Assembly: GCA_016183425.1 (NCBI GenBank)
Contig: JACPEP010000017.1
Span: 1-64,000 of the forward strand
Direction of reading: 5' to 3'
Length of the DNA: 64,000 bases
Source: Chloroflexota bacterium
GTDB lineage: Bacteria > Chloroflexota > Dehalococcoidia > JACPEP01
Part shown: positions 28,122-38,002 of the stretch, piece by piece
How the letters are laid out: every line of letters begins with the position of its first letter
Position numbering within the stretch: position 1 is the stretch's first letter
Notes under the pieces: generated by a model
The model's input: the letters and a program-made list of their open reading frames with translations, nothing else
Database searches by the model: none
Told to the model about the DNA's origin: nothing
Translations under genes and position numbers: made by a program

Positions 28122-30128
28122 TTACGGTGGCGTAAGGACAAGCTGGAAGCTCTGGTCAGTGGTGAGAGCGCCCTGGAATTCAATTTTGCCTTCCGCCAGC
28201 CTTGTCGGCGCCGGCCGAGCCCGAACCACCGTCCATCCTCGGGGAAGGGTTACGGTGACCCTAAGGGGTATGCTCAGGGTTCCGGGCTGTTTCTGGACGT
28301 CCAGGAGGTAGGTGGGGCGCTGGCGGGAGAGGAAGGCCTCCTTGGGCAACTGATATTCAAAGGCGATCTCCTTTTCCTCCCCCGGTTGGAGGGTAAAGAA
28401 GTTTCCAAACATCTCCTTGTCCTTTTCCCCGGGCCCAACGGTGACTTCGTTTAAGGCGTCGCCCCCTCCTTTGGCGCTCAAGAGGCTACCCGCGGGGAGG
28501 GGGATATAGGTTGCCCTCACCAGTTGGGAGCCTTGGGGCACGTAAAGCCTCGCGTAATCCCAGTAGCACCCCTCCAGTTTCTCCTCGTATTGTGTCGGCC
28601 GCTCTCTTACTTGAACACAGCGAATAACTTCCTGGGTGCTGGTGTTGCGGTAGGTAATCGCAACCCGGCCCCGGGCACCCCCCCGTTCATCCAACGCAAC
28701 GCTATAGTCGATGGCCTGCTGGATGTTAGGGTTTATCTTGCTATAGCCTACATTGGAATCCACTACCAGGAAATAGTCCCCTCGGCTGGGGCGTAGCCCC
28801 CCGTCCCAGGAGTTGTCTTGCAGCAACCCCTTCAGCTCTTCATTGTGCGTACTGATGAGGAGGTGTTTCTCGGTGAAGGAGCGCTCCAGGGTTTGGAGCA
28901 ACTCGACCTCCTCTTTGATGGTCAAATCCTTCCCCAATCGATAGAGGATTCCCTCTCCCAGGGCTTTCATAAGAAGCTTATGAGGTGGTATAGGCCGCCC
29001 TGAAGGTGGGGGCTCCGGCGGGGAGGTAGAAAAAGACTGCAAGAGGCGATCTATGAAGTTCTCGGCGCTCACCTCTCCGTATCCTGAGAGATAGATAGGG
29101 CCCAGGACCTTCAGTATATCTAGCAGGGCCTCTTGATCCACTGCCAAAACGCCGTCTACCTTCACTCCCTGCCCCTGGTAGTAGAGGTTTTCGGCTACTT
29201 GGGCCGCGGTGGGGAAATCGGGTGACCAGTTGGCATCTCGAAAGATCCACTGTCCAGCGTACATATACTTAAAGAGGGCTTCGGGGGGTGGGGAGTTGGC
29301 GCGGTAGGGGTCGTCCACCGTGGCGCTGTCCTGAAAGTCCATTTGGATGATCTTGCCCCGGTCCACCGTTACTAACCACACCCCAGCGATAAACCCGCCG
29401 GTGGCCCGTAGCTCCCAGCTATTTTGGGCCAGAACCAGGTACTTTCGTTGCTGAGATAGCCCGAGAAGCTCGTCGGCCAGGCGGGGGGCGAGGCGGGCGG
29501 TGGCCGTCGCTTTTTGGAGGCGGGGAAGAAACTGCTCCAGGAGAGACCGGGAGGGAGCTAAAAATGGGGAGAGGGGGACTGCTTCCACTTGCTGGTAGCT
29601 GGCGATGCCTCGGTCTAGGCGCCCTTTTGCCTCGCGAAAAGCGGCGTCCCTCTGCTGTAAAGCGGCCACTATCTCTTTTGGGAATTCCTCATCCTGGAAG
29701 AGGCGTAGGGGCTTTTGAGCCAGCAACAAGGCCGCTGGCGTTAACCCCGCTACTGTCAGTCGGGCAGCGGCCACCCCTTCCAGAGCGGCTTGTAAGAGGT
29801 GAGGTGCTCCTTGCATATCGGGGCCGATGACGGGAAGCAGGGACATGATGGCTATGGCGGGTCGGAAGGGTCCCGTTTCTTCTTCTACGCGCCGCAGGTG
29901 CGTCTCGCCCTGCTCTAGCTCCCGCTCCAGGGTGCCCAGAAACTCTCTTTCCCGAAAGCGTTCTAGCAGATAAGGAGTCAACTGGGCCACGTTTTTCAGG
30001 TGGCTCTGAGCCAGGGTGAGGTGGCTTCTGAGGGTCACGTACTTGGCGTAGCCAATATACGCCATAGCGCCCAGGGCAATGAGTAAAAACAAGTATAGAA
30101 GGGGAGTGACAATCCGGCGTTTCGGCAT
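28122..30128 (-). CDS. DUF4012 domain-containing protein
   Basis: 668 aa, one N-terminal TM; KYLVLAQNSWELRATGGFIAGVWLVTVDRGKI, YLSGYGEVSAENFID, WDGGLRPSRGDYFLVVDSNVGYSKINPNIQQAIDYSVALDE. Confidence 0.8.
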   Translation of the reverse strand: MPKRRIVTPLLYLFLLIALGAMAYIGYAKYVTLRSHLTLAQSHLKNVAQLTPYLLERFREREFLGTLERELEQGETHLRRVEEETGPFRPAIAIMSLLPVIGPDMQGAPHLLQAALEGVAAARLTVAGLTPAALLLAQKPLRLFQDEEFPKEIVAALQQRDAAFREAKGRLDRGIASYQQVEAVPLSPFLAPSRSLLEQFLPRLQKATATARLAPRLADELLGLSQQRKYLVLAQNSWELRATGGFIAGVWLVTVDRGKIIQMDFQDSATVDDPYRANSPPPEALFKYMYAGQWIFRDANWSPDFPTAAQVAENLYYQGQGVKVDGVLAVDQEALLDILKVLGPIYLSGYGEVSAENFIDRLLQSFSTSPPEPPPSGRPIPPHKLLMKALGEGILYRLGKDLTIKEEVELLQTLERSFTEKHLLISTHNEELKGLLQDNSWDGGLRPSRGDYFLVVDSNVGYSKINPNIQQAIDYSVALDERGGARGRVAITYRNTSTQEVIRCVQVRERPTQYEEKLEGCYWDYARLYVPQGSQLVRATYIPLPAGSLLSAKGGGDALNEVTVGPGEKDKEMFGNFFTLQPGEEKEIAFEYQLPKEAFLSRQRPTYLLDVQKQPGTLSIPLRVTVTLPRGWTVVRARPAPTRLAEGKIEFQGALTTDQSFQLVLTPP

Positions 30129-30166
30129 AGCGTCCTAGTTCATCGGTTCCTTCGATTATGAAGGAG

Positions 30167-31501
30167 CTAGGGGATGCGGATGACCTGGCCTTCCCTCAAG
30201 CCGGAGAGAACCTCCGTTTGGTTGCCGTCGGTGACGCCGGCCTTAACCTGTATTCGGTCTATCTTGCCTCCCGCCACTGCCTCCACGTACTGTTGTTGGC
30301 CGGAGGCCAGTATCGCTCGGCTGGGCACCAAAAGGACATCCCTTTTGATTTTGAGGTTAAAAAGGACATCGCCGCCCATTCGGACGGCCGCCGGCGCTTT
30401 ATCCTTCTCGGTGAAATCCATGGTTACCTTATATACGCTCTGTCCCTGGAAGGTGGTGGGTTTGGCCGCGATCTGGCTCACCTTGGTGGGCAGAGGCTTT
30501 TGGGGGTAAGCATCCAGGGTTACCACCGCCGCAAGCCCCACATAAACCCGTTCTATATCCTCCTGGGCAACGTTGACCTCTACTCTCAGGAGGGAGGGAT
30601 CGGCGATAACAGCCACGGGCTCGAAAGGCTGAACTGGGGAGCCTGGCGTGCTATCCACTGCGATAATGGTTCCGGAGAAGGGGGCCTGAAGGCGTGTTTT
30701 TTGTATTCGGGCACTAATTCTGTCTACCTTCAACTGGGCCTGTTTGACGGTGTCCTTTTTCATTTTGGCGCTTACCATGTTTACCTTCAGCTGGGCCCGA
30801 TTGACCTTTTGCTCCTTGACAGACTTGCCCAGCAGGGTCCTTTTCTTCTCTATCTCCAGGGTCTGCTGCGACAGCGTGGCGGAGCGCAAGGCGCTTTCGG
30901 CATCCTCCAGCATAATGGCCCGGCGAAGGACCTCCGGGTCCTTGACCAGATAAGCGATCTCCTGATAGTTATCATAGGCCCGATCTCTGAGGGTCTTTCT
31001 CCTGGCGATGTTGACCTTGGCGTTTTCTATCTCGGCATCCAGGGCCTCCAGTTCAGTGTTGACGATGGAAACGTCCAGTTTGGCCAGTTCCAGCTCATAC
31101 TGGGCATCCTCCAGGTCAAGGGACAGCTCGGCTTTGGCTAGCTTGGCCAGCTCCAACTCGTTTCTGGCGTCTTCCAAGTCAAACTCAATTTCTGGCTTCT
31201 CCAACTCGGCAACCAAAGCTCCCCTGTTCACCTGCTCCCCTACCGCCACCTTAAGGGATTTAAGCCACCCGCTATCCTCGAAGTATAGGGACGCTTCTTG
31301 ACTGGCGATTACCCGTCCCCGGGCCTTGAGGGTCTCCGCGATGCTGCCTTTGGCCACCGTGTACAGAGCGCCCGGCTCGGGGGTTGGGGTACCGGGGATG
31401 ACGAAGACAGGGGTAGGCTCCGACTGGGGGATATACTCACAACCCGCCGCAGCAAACACGGCCAAAAAGATTAATAGCCCTCGCACTCTCGTCAACGACA
31501 T
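30167..31501 (-). CDS. HlyD/MacA-like efflux periplasmic adaptor subunit
   Basis: Lipobox-like AAGCEY, biotinyl-lipoyl-like flanks around a long coiled coil; LQAPFSGTIIAVDSTPGSPVQPFEPVAVIAD; C-terminal GVTDGNQTEVLSGLREGQVI. Confidence 0.85.
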   Translation of the reverse strand: MSLTRVRGLLIFLAVFAAAGCEYIPQSEPTPVFVIPGTPTPEPGALYTVAKGSIAETLKARGRVIASQEASLYFEDSGWLKSLKVAVGEQVNRGALVAELEKPEIEFDLEDARNELELAKLAKAELSLDLEDAQYELELAKLDVSIVNTELEALDAEIENAKVNIARRKTLRDRAYDNYQEIAYLVKDPEVLRRAIMLEDAESALRSATLSQQTLEIEKKRTLLGKSVKEQKVNRAQLKVNMVSAKMKKDTVKQAQLKVDRISARIQKTRLQAPFSGTIIAVDSTPGSPVQPFEPVAVIADPSLLRVEVNVAQEDIERVYVGLAAVVTLDAYPQKPLPTKVSQIAAKPTTFQGQSVYKVTMDFTEKDKAPAAVRMGGDVLFNLKIKRDVLLVPSRAILASGQQQYVEAVAGGKIDRIQVKAGVTDGNQTEVLSGLREGQVIRIP

Positions 31502-31514
31502 AAATCTCCTTACA

Positions 31515-32927
31515 TCACGTCCCTTTAAAGGTAAGCATCACGCCCAGGGTTTTGAAAAGGATGAAAAGGTCCAGATAGGGGGATTGGTGCTTTATATAGT
31601 ACAGATCGTACTGTAGCTTGACCAAGGCGTCTTCCACGGAGTTACCATAGGAGTAATTAATCTGGGCCCAGCCAGTGATGCCGGGGCGCACGAAGAGACG
31701 AGCTCTGTAGAAGGGTATCTGCGTCTCCAGTTGGGCCACGAAGTGGGGCCGCTCCGGCCGGGGACCCACCAGGCTCATCTCTCCTTTAATGACATTTACT
31801 AGCTGGGGCAACTCATCCAAGCGGGTGTGACGCAGGAAGCGTCCCAGCCGCGTCACCCGGGGATCGTTGTAGGAGGCCCAGCGGGGCCGGCCGTCCTTCT
31901 CTGCCTCTTGAATCATGGTGCGGAACTTGATGAGGGGGAAAACCCGTCCCGTTTTGCCCATCCTTTCTTGAGTGTAGAATATGGGGCCGGGGCTGTCCAG
32001 GCGCACTGCCAGGGCGGTGGTTAGCAAGATGGGGGAACCGATGAGGAGTCCTATCGTTGAGACAACGATGTCTCCCAGCCTCTTTAGCCCGCTGTATACG
32101 AAAGTGCCGGATTCAGGGTTGTCAGGCAGGGTTACGAACCAGTGGTCCCCCATGTGCTCCACGGGCACCCGGCCCGTGGCCAGCTCGTAGAGGAGGGGCA
32201 TGGGTGTTATTTGTATCCCTTTTTGATAGCAGTCTAAGATGGTCTTCATCAGCTCACCGTGCATGTTGTGAGTGATGGCGACGATGATCTCCGAGGCTCC
32301 CGTCTCCTGCACTATTCGGGGAAACTCTTGCCGGGTGCCCAGGACGGGCATCCCCTCTATCACCTGCCCTGTTTTTGTCGGATCGTCGTCGATGAAGCCG
32401 ACGAAAGAGTAGCCGCCATCCAGGTGTTCTGCGGCGGCTTTAGCGATGGTTTGTCCCGCCCACCCCGCGCCCACTACCAGGGCCCGCCGTCGAAAGGAAG
32501 GCCCTACTAGCATCCTCAGATAGAAGGCCCGCCACATAGCGATTAAGGTAAGGCTTATAGCTATGAAGAGAAAGGGAACATGGCGGGGTAACATGGTTGG
32601 GGGGAAGAAAAAGTAAACTACCGTGTATCCCAGAAGCATCTGAAGGCTGGTCTTAAGGAGCATGATCAGGGTATCGCGGTGCCTTGCTGACACCTTCGAG
32701 TCATAGCCGTCGTTGGCGTGGGCAAGGAAGAGGTAAACGACACTGCCCAGGAAGAACCAGTGAATTCGGCCAATGAGGAAATCCGGGTCGAACTCCCATA
32801 AAGAGCGCCACGCTCCTATCCACAGGGCGAGCGCCATACCCAGGTTGACCAGCAGCAGATCCACCGTGGCCAGCAAAAGTTTCCTTTCCGAGAGGCGAAG
32901 GGACCACTGCTGCGACGTCATCCCCAA
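31515..32927 (-). CDS. Polyprenyl-phosphate sugar phosphotransferase (WcaJ/CpsE-like)
   Basis: N-terminal TMs, CoA-binding-like domain, catalytic C-terminus KRLGDIVVSTIGLLIGSPIL...GPIFYTQERMGKTGRVFPLIKFRTM...RLGRFLRHTRLDELPQLVNVIKGEMSLVGPRPERP. Confidence 0.93.
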   Translation of the reverse strand: MGMTSQQWSLRLSERKLLLATVDLLLVNLGMALALWIGAWRSLWEFDPDFLIGRIHWFFLGSVVYLFLAHANDGYDSKVSARHRDTLIMLLKTSLQMLLGYTVVYFFFPPTMLPRHVPFLFIAISLTLIAMWRAFYLRMLVGPSFRRRALVVGAGWAGQTIAKAAAEHLDGGYSFVGFIDDDPTKTGQVIEGMPVLGTRQEFPRIVQETGASEIIVAITHNMHGELMKTILDCYQKGIQITPMPLLYELATGRVPVEHMGDHWFVTLPDNPESGTFVYSGLKRLGDIVVSTIGLLIGSPILLTTALAVRLDSPGPIFYTQERMGKTGRVFPLIKFRTMIQEAEKDGRPRWASYNDPRVTRLGRFLRHTRLDELPQLVNVIKGEMSLVGPRPERPHFVAQLETQIPFYRARLFVRPGITGWAQINYSYGNSVEDALVKLQYDLYYIKHQSPYLDLFILFKTLGVMLTFKGT

Positions 32928-33715
32928 GTCTCCCTGATGGCGCTGGGGGGGTGACCTTTCTCCACCTGGATGACGCTCACCCAGCAGTACCTCCCCATAG
33001 GGGGAGCGTGATGGAGAAGGAAATCGTCCAGACGCGTCAAGATGTCCATTATTTTGGGAGAACCAGGCACCGTCGGAAGCGCCAGCCAGAAGGCCACGAC
33101 CAAAAGAGCGGTAAAGTAAAACTCCCGGTGGCTCACCCTGGGGAAGAATGCTTTTAGGCTATGGATGTCTTTCATGTTCAGGGGCTGCTCGGTGGCCGTT
33201 CTCCTTTTGGGTGTCAAACGCCGATAGAGGCCGATGATGGGGTTTTGCCCCAGAGGCTCCACAAACACCCCGCGACCGCCGGGCTTCAGGACGCGGGAGA
33301 TCTCTTTTGATGCCAACGCCAGGTCCAGGTGATGGAGCACGCTGTGGCCAAAGGCGAGGTCGAAAGATTGAGAGATATAGACCATATCTTCGGCGCTCAT
33401 TACATCCACGGTAACCCGGTGCTCCAGGTGGCGACTTAGAACGCGGCGTCGTGTCTCGGCCACCCGGGCTGGGGAGATGTCGAAGGCCGCCACCTCCGCC
33501 CCAGCCCCCGCGAAACGAAGGGTGTAAAAGCCATTCCCACATCCAATTTCCAGGATGCGCTTTCCTCTAACGTTATCCAAAAGCCCTATGGCATAGTTGT
33601 CGGCGTGGCGAAGCACGTGGGGAGCATACTTAAAGTCCAGGAAGCCTCCCCCTTTGTTGCCCCCGTCGTGGAACTCTTCTTCCACCAAGTGCCGCTGAGT
33701 CAAAGGAACCGACAT
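32918..33715 (-). CDS. Class I SAM-dependent methyltransferase
   Basis: GKRILEIGCGNGFYTLRFAGAGAEVAAFDISPARVAETRRR; ISRVLKPGGRGVFVEPLG. Confidence 0.87.
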   Translation of the reverse strand: MSVPLTQRHLVEEEFHDGGNKGGGFLDFKYAPHVLRHADNYAIGLLDNVRGKRILEIGCGNGFYTLRFAGAGAEVAAFDISPARVAETRRRVLSRHLEHRVTVDVMSAEDMVYISQSFDLAFGHSVLHHLDLALASKEISRVLKPGGRGVFVEPLGQNPIIGLYRRLTPKRRTATEQPLNMKDIHSLKAFFPRVSHREFYFTALLVVAFWLALPTVPGSPKIMDILTRLDDFLLHHAPPMGRYCWVSVIQVEKGHPPSAIRETWG

Positions 33716-33716
33716 G

Positions 33717-36215
33717 CTATCTCCGCTCCGGAAAACCTTCTGCCAGGCCTCGCCAGAACCCCAGTCCCCAGGCCATGTGTATTATCATGAAGACCAGAGG
33801 TAGGATAGGCAGGTAGCGCCACCCTCCCTTTGCCGCCAGGGGCGCCGAGAAGCTCACCGCCGCCAAAAGATAGATAAGCAGAACGGCAGCGAAAAGCCAG
33901 GCGACAATGGGTGTCGTCCAGAAGAGCAGGCCGCTGGCTGCCAGAATCAATATCAAGCCGGGAGCCGCCATCTGCCGCGGCAAGAGGGAGTGGTGCTTTC
34001 GCATCAGGTGAGTTCGCCACATGCCATACTGGAAATACTGCTTGGCCAGTCCCGGTAGCGAGTCCCGGCAGTAGTAATAGGTCTTTATGGCCGGGGTGAA
34101 GAACACCCTTCCTCCCGCCTGGCGTATGCGGTGGTTGAAGTCGTAGTCCTGCCCTCGCACCATGGTCTCGTCAAAAAGCCCCACTCGGTCGAAAACCTCC
34201 TTGGGGAAGGCCCCGGCATAGACGGTGTCGGCAAACTGCTCCCGGCTGGAATAGCGGTAGCGCGCATCCCCCACACCGAACCGGGAGCCGATGACTAAGG
34301 CGACGGCACTACCGATATAGTTGCGCCCTATCCCCACCATCAGGCCTCCCACGTTCCAGGCCCCCGTTTTCCTCAAATAGTAAATGCACTTCTTGAGATG
34401 ATCGGTCTCCAAGACGGAATGGGCGCTCACCCAAACTACCTTTTCCCCTTTGGCATTTTGAACGCCCACATTGAAAGCGCACGGAGTTATTTTTCTGGGA
34501 TTGTCCACCAGCCTTACACCAGGGTGCTCTTCCGCCAAGCGAAGCACCTCCTCCCGGGAGCCGTCGGTGGACATGCCATCCATCACCAGCACCTCCATAC
34601 GGTCTGAGGGATAGTCCTGGCTGAACACCGAGTTCAGGCAGTGGGCGATGTACTTCTTCTCGTTGCGCATGGGGATGACTACGGAGATAAAGGGTAGGGA
34701 ATCCTCCATCGCCCAGGGTGTGCGCTGGCTCTCTGCCGGGCTTTTCCCCCAACCCAGCCAGTTGGTGAGCTTTCCGACATCCCCCACCAGCTCTCTAGGA
34801 GAGGCCAGGTAGAGACGGGATCGGGATAGCGCCTTCTTCAGCAGAAGACGGGGCTGGCGGTTGTATCTATCGAACTCTCGGGCCGCCAACTCCGCCATCT
34901 GGGCCATGTCTTTGGCGCTCAGGTTAGCGGTGAATCGGTTGTGTGGGCTCTGGTGTCCGTACTGGCTCCAGTCCATGGTCTCGGGAATCAGCCCCATGTC
35001 CCGGGAGATCTGGTACAGCTTGGTGCCCGGGTAGGGGGTGAAGATGGAGTAGGTGCTCCAGTGGGGTTTGATCTCCTTCATGAGCTTCAGGGTCTCCTGA
35101 ATGTCCTCCTTGGTCTCGTTGGGGAGGCCGATCATGAAGAAGGCAGACCAGTAAATATCGTGTTTGTTCAATATCCGCGCCGCCTCCCGAATCTTTTCCA
35201 GGGTCAGGCCTTTATCTATAAACTGGAGCACCTGGGCGCTGCCGCTCTCCACCCCCAGCTCAATGTTGTTACAGCCCGCCGCCTTCATCTCCCGCACCAT
35301 CTCCTCGTCGATGAGGTCGAAGCGGGTATTGCAGCTCCAGTAGATGTCTCGACCCTCCTGGCGGAGGGCACGGCAGAGATCATGCACCCGCTCCCGGTTA
35401 ACGGTGAAAGAATCGTCCCAGAAGGTAATCTGCTTGGTGCCATAGGTGTCGCGAACGTGCTTTATCTCCGCCATCACGTTGTCGATGGAGCGATAGCGAA
35501 CGCGGCGCGTCCAAATCAAGTGAGCAGAGCAGTAGGCGCAGGAGAAGGGGCAGCCCCGGCTGGTGAAGATGTTCCCCATGGCCTCCGGGTCGTAGGCTTC
35601 CCGGTCTACCAGGGCCTCTCGAGCAGGGAAGGGAAGGGCATCCAGGTTGGAAATGAGCTCCCGGGGCGGGTTATGCGCCATCTCACCGTTTCTACAGTAG
35701 GAAAGGCCGTCGATTTCTTCCCCACCCCTCCCTTTTTCCAGGGCCTCCACCAATTGGACTAAGGTCTCCTCTCCCTCCCCCCGGGCCACGAAGTCCACAT
35801 CCGGGTTCTTGAGCACCTCCTCCGTCTGAATGGTGGGGTGCTGACCCCCTAGGATGACCGGTATGTGGGGATCATGCTCCTTGCACAGGCGGGCGATGCG
35901 GCAGGCGGAGGCGAACTTCACTGTACGGGAGGTGATGCCCACCACATCCGGCCTATATGTGCGGATGGTCTCCGCCGCCTCCCGCCACACGGGATGGCCT
36001 TCATCTTTCAGGGCTTCAGTATAAAGGTCGAAGGTTTTCAGCAGTCGGGAGGAGCTGAGGTACTGGGGCTGACGGTGAAACTCGGCGTTGTAGATTCTTA
36101 CCTCGTGCCCCCGCTGGAGGAGGGCTCCCCCCAGATAGCCCAAGCCCAGGGGATACCAATCGCATTTAAACCCCATGAACCTTTGAAAAGGTGGCTCTAC
36201 CAGGAGGACGCGCAT
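33717..36215 (-). CDS. Fusion: B12-binding radical SAM (BchE-like) + GT2 glycosyltransferase with C-terminal TMs
   Basis: Single 832-aa ORF: DVVGITSRTVKF...VILGGQHPTIQTEEVL, SRGCPFSCAYCSAHL, then FISVVIPMRNEKKYIAHCLNSVFSQDYPSDRMEVLVMDGMSTDGSREEV...FDETMVRGQDYDFNHRIRQAGG and TM segments. Confidence 0.88.
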   Translation of the reverse strand: MRVLLVEPPFQRFMGFKCDWYPLGLGYLGGALLQRGHEVRIYNAEFHRQPQYLSSSRLLKTFDLYTEALKDEGHPVWREAAETIRTYRPDVVGITSRTVKFASACRIARLCKEHDPHIPVILGGQHPTIQTEEVLKNPDVDFVARGEGEETLVQLVEALEKGRGGEEIDGLSYCRNGEMAHNPPRELISNLDALPFPAREALVDREAYDPEAMGNIFTSRGCPFSCAYCSAHLIWTRRVRYRSIDNVMAEIKHVRDTYGTKQITFWDDSFTVNRERVHDLCRALRQEGRDIYWSCNTRFDLIDEEMVREMKAAGCNNIELGVESGSAQVLQFIDKGLTLEKIREAARILNKHDIYWSAFFMIGLPNETKEDIQETLKLMKEIKPHWSTYSIFTPYPGTKLYQISRDMGLIPETMDWSQYGHQSPHNRFTANLSAKDMAQMAELAAREFDRYNRQPRLLLKKALSRSRLYLASPRELVGDVGKLTNWLGWGKSPAESQRTPWAMEDSLPFISVVIPMRNEKKYIAHCLNSVFSQDYPSDRMEVLVMDGMSTDGSREEVLRLAEEHPGVRLVDNPRKITPCAFNVGVQNAKGEKVVWVSAHSVLETDHLKKCIYYLRKTGAWNVGGLMVGIGRNYIGSAVALVIGSRFGVGDARYRYSSREQFADTVYAGAFPKEVFDRVGLFDETMVRGQDYDFNHRIRQAGGRVFFTPAIKTYYYCRDSLPGLAKQYFQYGMWRTHLMRKHHSLLPRQMAAPGLILILAASGLLFWTTPIVAWLFAAVLLIYLLAAVSFSAPLAAKGGWRYLPILPLVFMIIHMAWGLGFWRGLAEGFPERR

Positions 36216-36228
36216 ACCAAAACCATCT

Positions 36229-37347
36229 CTATGGGCTGGCCAAAGGCTGCCGGATCTGGGCCCGGACCTCTGCCGCCACCCGCTGGATATATTCTTCCGT
36301 CATCTCCGGATACATGGGCAGGGACACCACCTCCTCCGCGGCCCCCTCCGCCTGGGGGAAGCTTCCCTTTTCGTGGTTCAGGTGCCGGTAGGCGGGCTGA
36401 AGGTGAAGGGGGATGGGGTAGTGGACGCCCGTCTCTATGCCTCTGGCCCTGAGCCGTCCCTGCAACCCCTCTCGATCCTTGACTCGGATTACGTACAGGT
36501 GATAGACGGAGCGAGCGTAATCGGGCTCATGGGGAGTGGCCACCCCAGAGCCCGGAAAGAGCTGGTTGTATCGCTGGGCGATGGCACGGCGGCGCTGGTT
36601 CCACTGGAATAGTCGCCTCAGCTTCACCCGAAGCACCGCCGCCTGGAGGTTGTCCAGCCGATGGCCGAAGCCCTCCACCAGGTGCTCGTACTTGGACACC
36701 CGGCCGTGGTTGCGTAAAAGGCGAACCTGGTGTGCCACCTCTGGGTCGTTGGTGGTCACCATGCCGGCGTCGCCAAAGGCGCCCAGGTTCTTGGCGGGAT
36801 AGAAGCTGAAACAGCCGGCATCTCCCAGACCCCCCACCCGGCGTCCTTTGTATTCGGCGCCGTGGGCCTGGGCGGCATCCTCGATCACCCGCAGGCCCCG
36901 CCGCCGGGCGATATGGAGAATGGGGTCCATATCCGCTGGCTGGCCATAGAGGTGAACGGGCAAAATAGCCCTGGTACGAGAAGTTATGGCTTCCTCAAGA
37001 CGCCTGGGGTCTATATTGTAGGTCAGGGGGTCTATATCCACGAAGACGGGACGGGCTCCGCAGTGGGTCACGGCCTCGGCGGTGGCGATGAAGGTGTGGG
37101 GCGTGGTCACCACCTCGTCCCCGGGGCCGACCCCGCAGGCCAGGAGGGCCAGATGGAGGGCAGCCGTCCCCGAGCCGACGCCGATGGCGTGCCGGACGGA
37201 GCAAAAAGAGGCAAATTCCTCCTCCAGGTGGTCCAACTCCGGGCCCATGATGAAGTCCCCCTCCTGGATGACCCGCTGCATGGCCTCATCCACCTCATCC
37301 TTTATGGACTGATACTGGGCCCTCAAGTCTACCAGAGGGATGAGCAT
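36229..37347 (-). CDS. DegT/DnrJ/EryC1/StrS sugar aminotransferase (WbpE-like)
   Basis: [86 protein letters not shown]. Confidence 0.93.
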   Translation of the reverse strand: MLIPLVDLRAQYQSIKDEVDEAMQRVIQEGDFIMGPELDHLEEEFASFCSVRHAIGVGSGTAALHLALLACGVGPGDEVVTTPHTFIATAEAVTHCGARPVFVDIDPLTYNIDPRRLEEAITSRTRAILPVHLYGQPADMDPILHIARRRGLRVIEDAAQAHGAEYKGRRVGGLGDAGCFSFYPAKNLGAFGDAGMVTTNDPEVAHQVRLLRNHGRVSKYEHLVEGFGHRLDNLQAAVLRVKLRRLFQWNQRRRAIAQRYNQLFPGSGVATPHEPDYARSVYHLYVIRVKDREGLQGRLRARGIETGVHYPIPLHLQPAYRHLNHEKGSFPQAEGAAEEVVSLPMYPEMTEEYIQRVAAEVRAQIRQPLASP

Positions 37348-37348
37348 T

Positions 37349-38002
37349 CTAACCTCCTTGGTCCCCGTAGGGATGCTCGATCAGACCATAGGGGCAGTTA
37401 AGCTCGCTGATGTGCTTCACCATTTGAGCCGGATTGCCGACGACCACGGCACCGGGAGCCACGTCGCCCACCACTACCGCCCCGGCTCCCACCAGGGCAT
37501 TTTCCCCAATGACAATGTCAGGCAACAGTGTGGCGTTGGCGCCGATCTTGGCCCCTCGTCCTACCCTCGGCCCCCGAGCGCATTCCTTGGCTTTAGGACA
37601 ATAGGGATGGAGAGTATTCGCAAGGACAACCTGGGGCCCGATACGGCAGCCCTGCTCTAGTGTGGAGTGCTCGGGTATAAAGCTCTGGCTGTGAATGCGG
37701 ACGTCGTCCTCGATGGCCACGTGATGCTCGATCACGGTATGGGTGCCGACGCTTACTCGGTTGCCGATGCGCGTGAACTCCCGAATCATGGCGGCATGGC
37801 CGGTGGCAAAGTCGTCGCCAATGACGGCGCCAGCATAGATCACGGTGTGGGAACGGATGATAGCGTTGCAACCGATAACCAGAGGGATCTCTCCCGGCAG
37901 AGCCCCCCCAGGAGGAACGCCGAGAACAACGAAGTCGCCGAGTTCAGCGTTCTCCCCCAGAGTAACGTTAGGATAGATGCGAGAGGTAGCCTGTGCTTTC
38001 AC
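37349..38002 (-). CDS. Left-handed beta-helix (hexapeptide) N-acyltransferase, WbpD-like
   Basis: Hexapeptide repeats: [20 protein letters not shown]...[51 protein letters not shown]; probable GTG start at 38002 overlapping the upstream gene by 4 bp. Confidence 0.85.
   Translation of the reverse strand: MKAQATSRIYPNVTLGENAELGDFVVLGVPPGGALPGEIPLVIGCNAIIRSHTVIYAGAVIGDDFATGHAAMIREFTRIGNRVSVGTHTVIEHHVAIEDDVRIHSQSFIPEHSTLEQGCRIGPQVVLANTLHPYCPKAKECARGPRVGRGAKIGANATLLPDIVIGENALVGAGAVVVGDVAPGAVVVGNPAQMVKHISELNCPYGLIEHPYGDQGG

Noticed and set aside
30158-31141. 327-aa plus-strand ORF
   Set aside because: Antisense to the HlyD coiled coil; low-complexity repetition mirrors the coiled-coil codons.
34941-35762. 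273-aa plus-strand ORF
   Set aside because: Antisense shadow of the rSAM-GT2 fusion gene.
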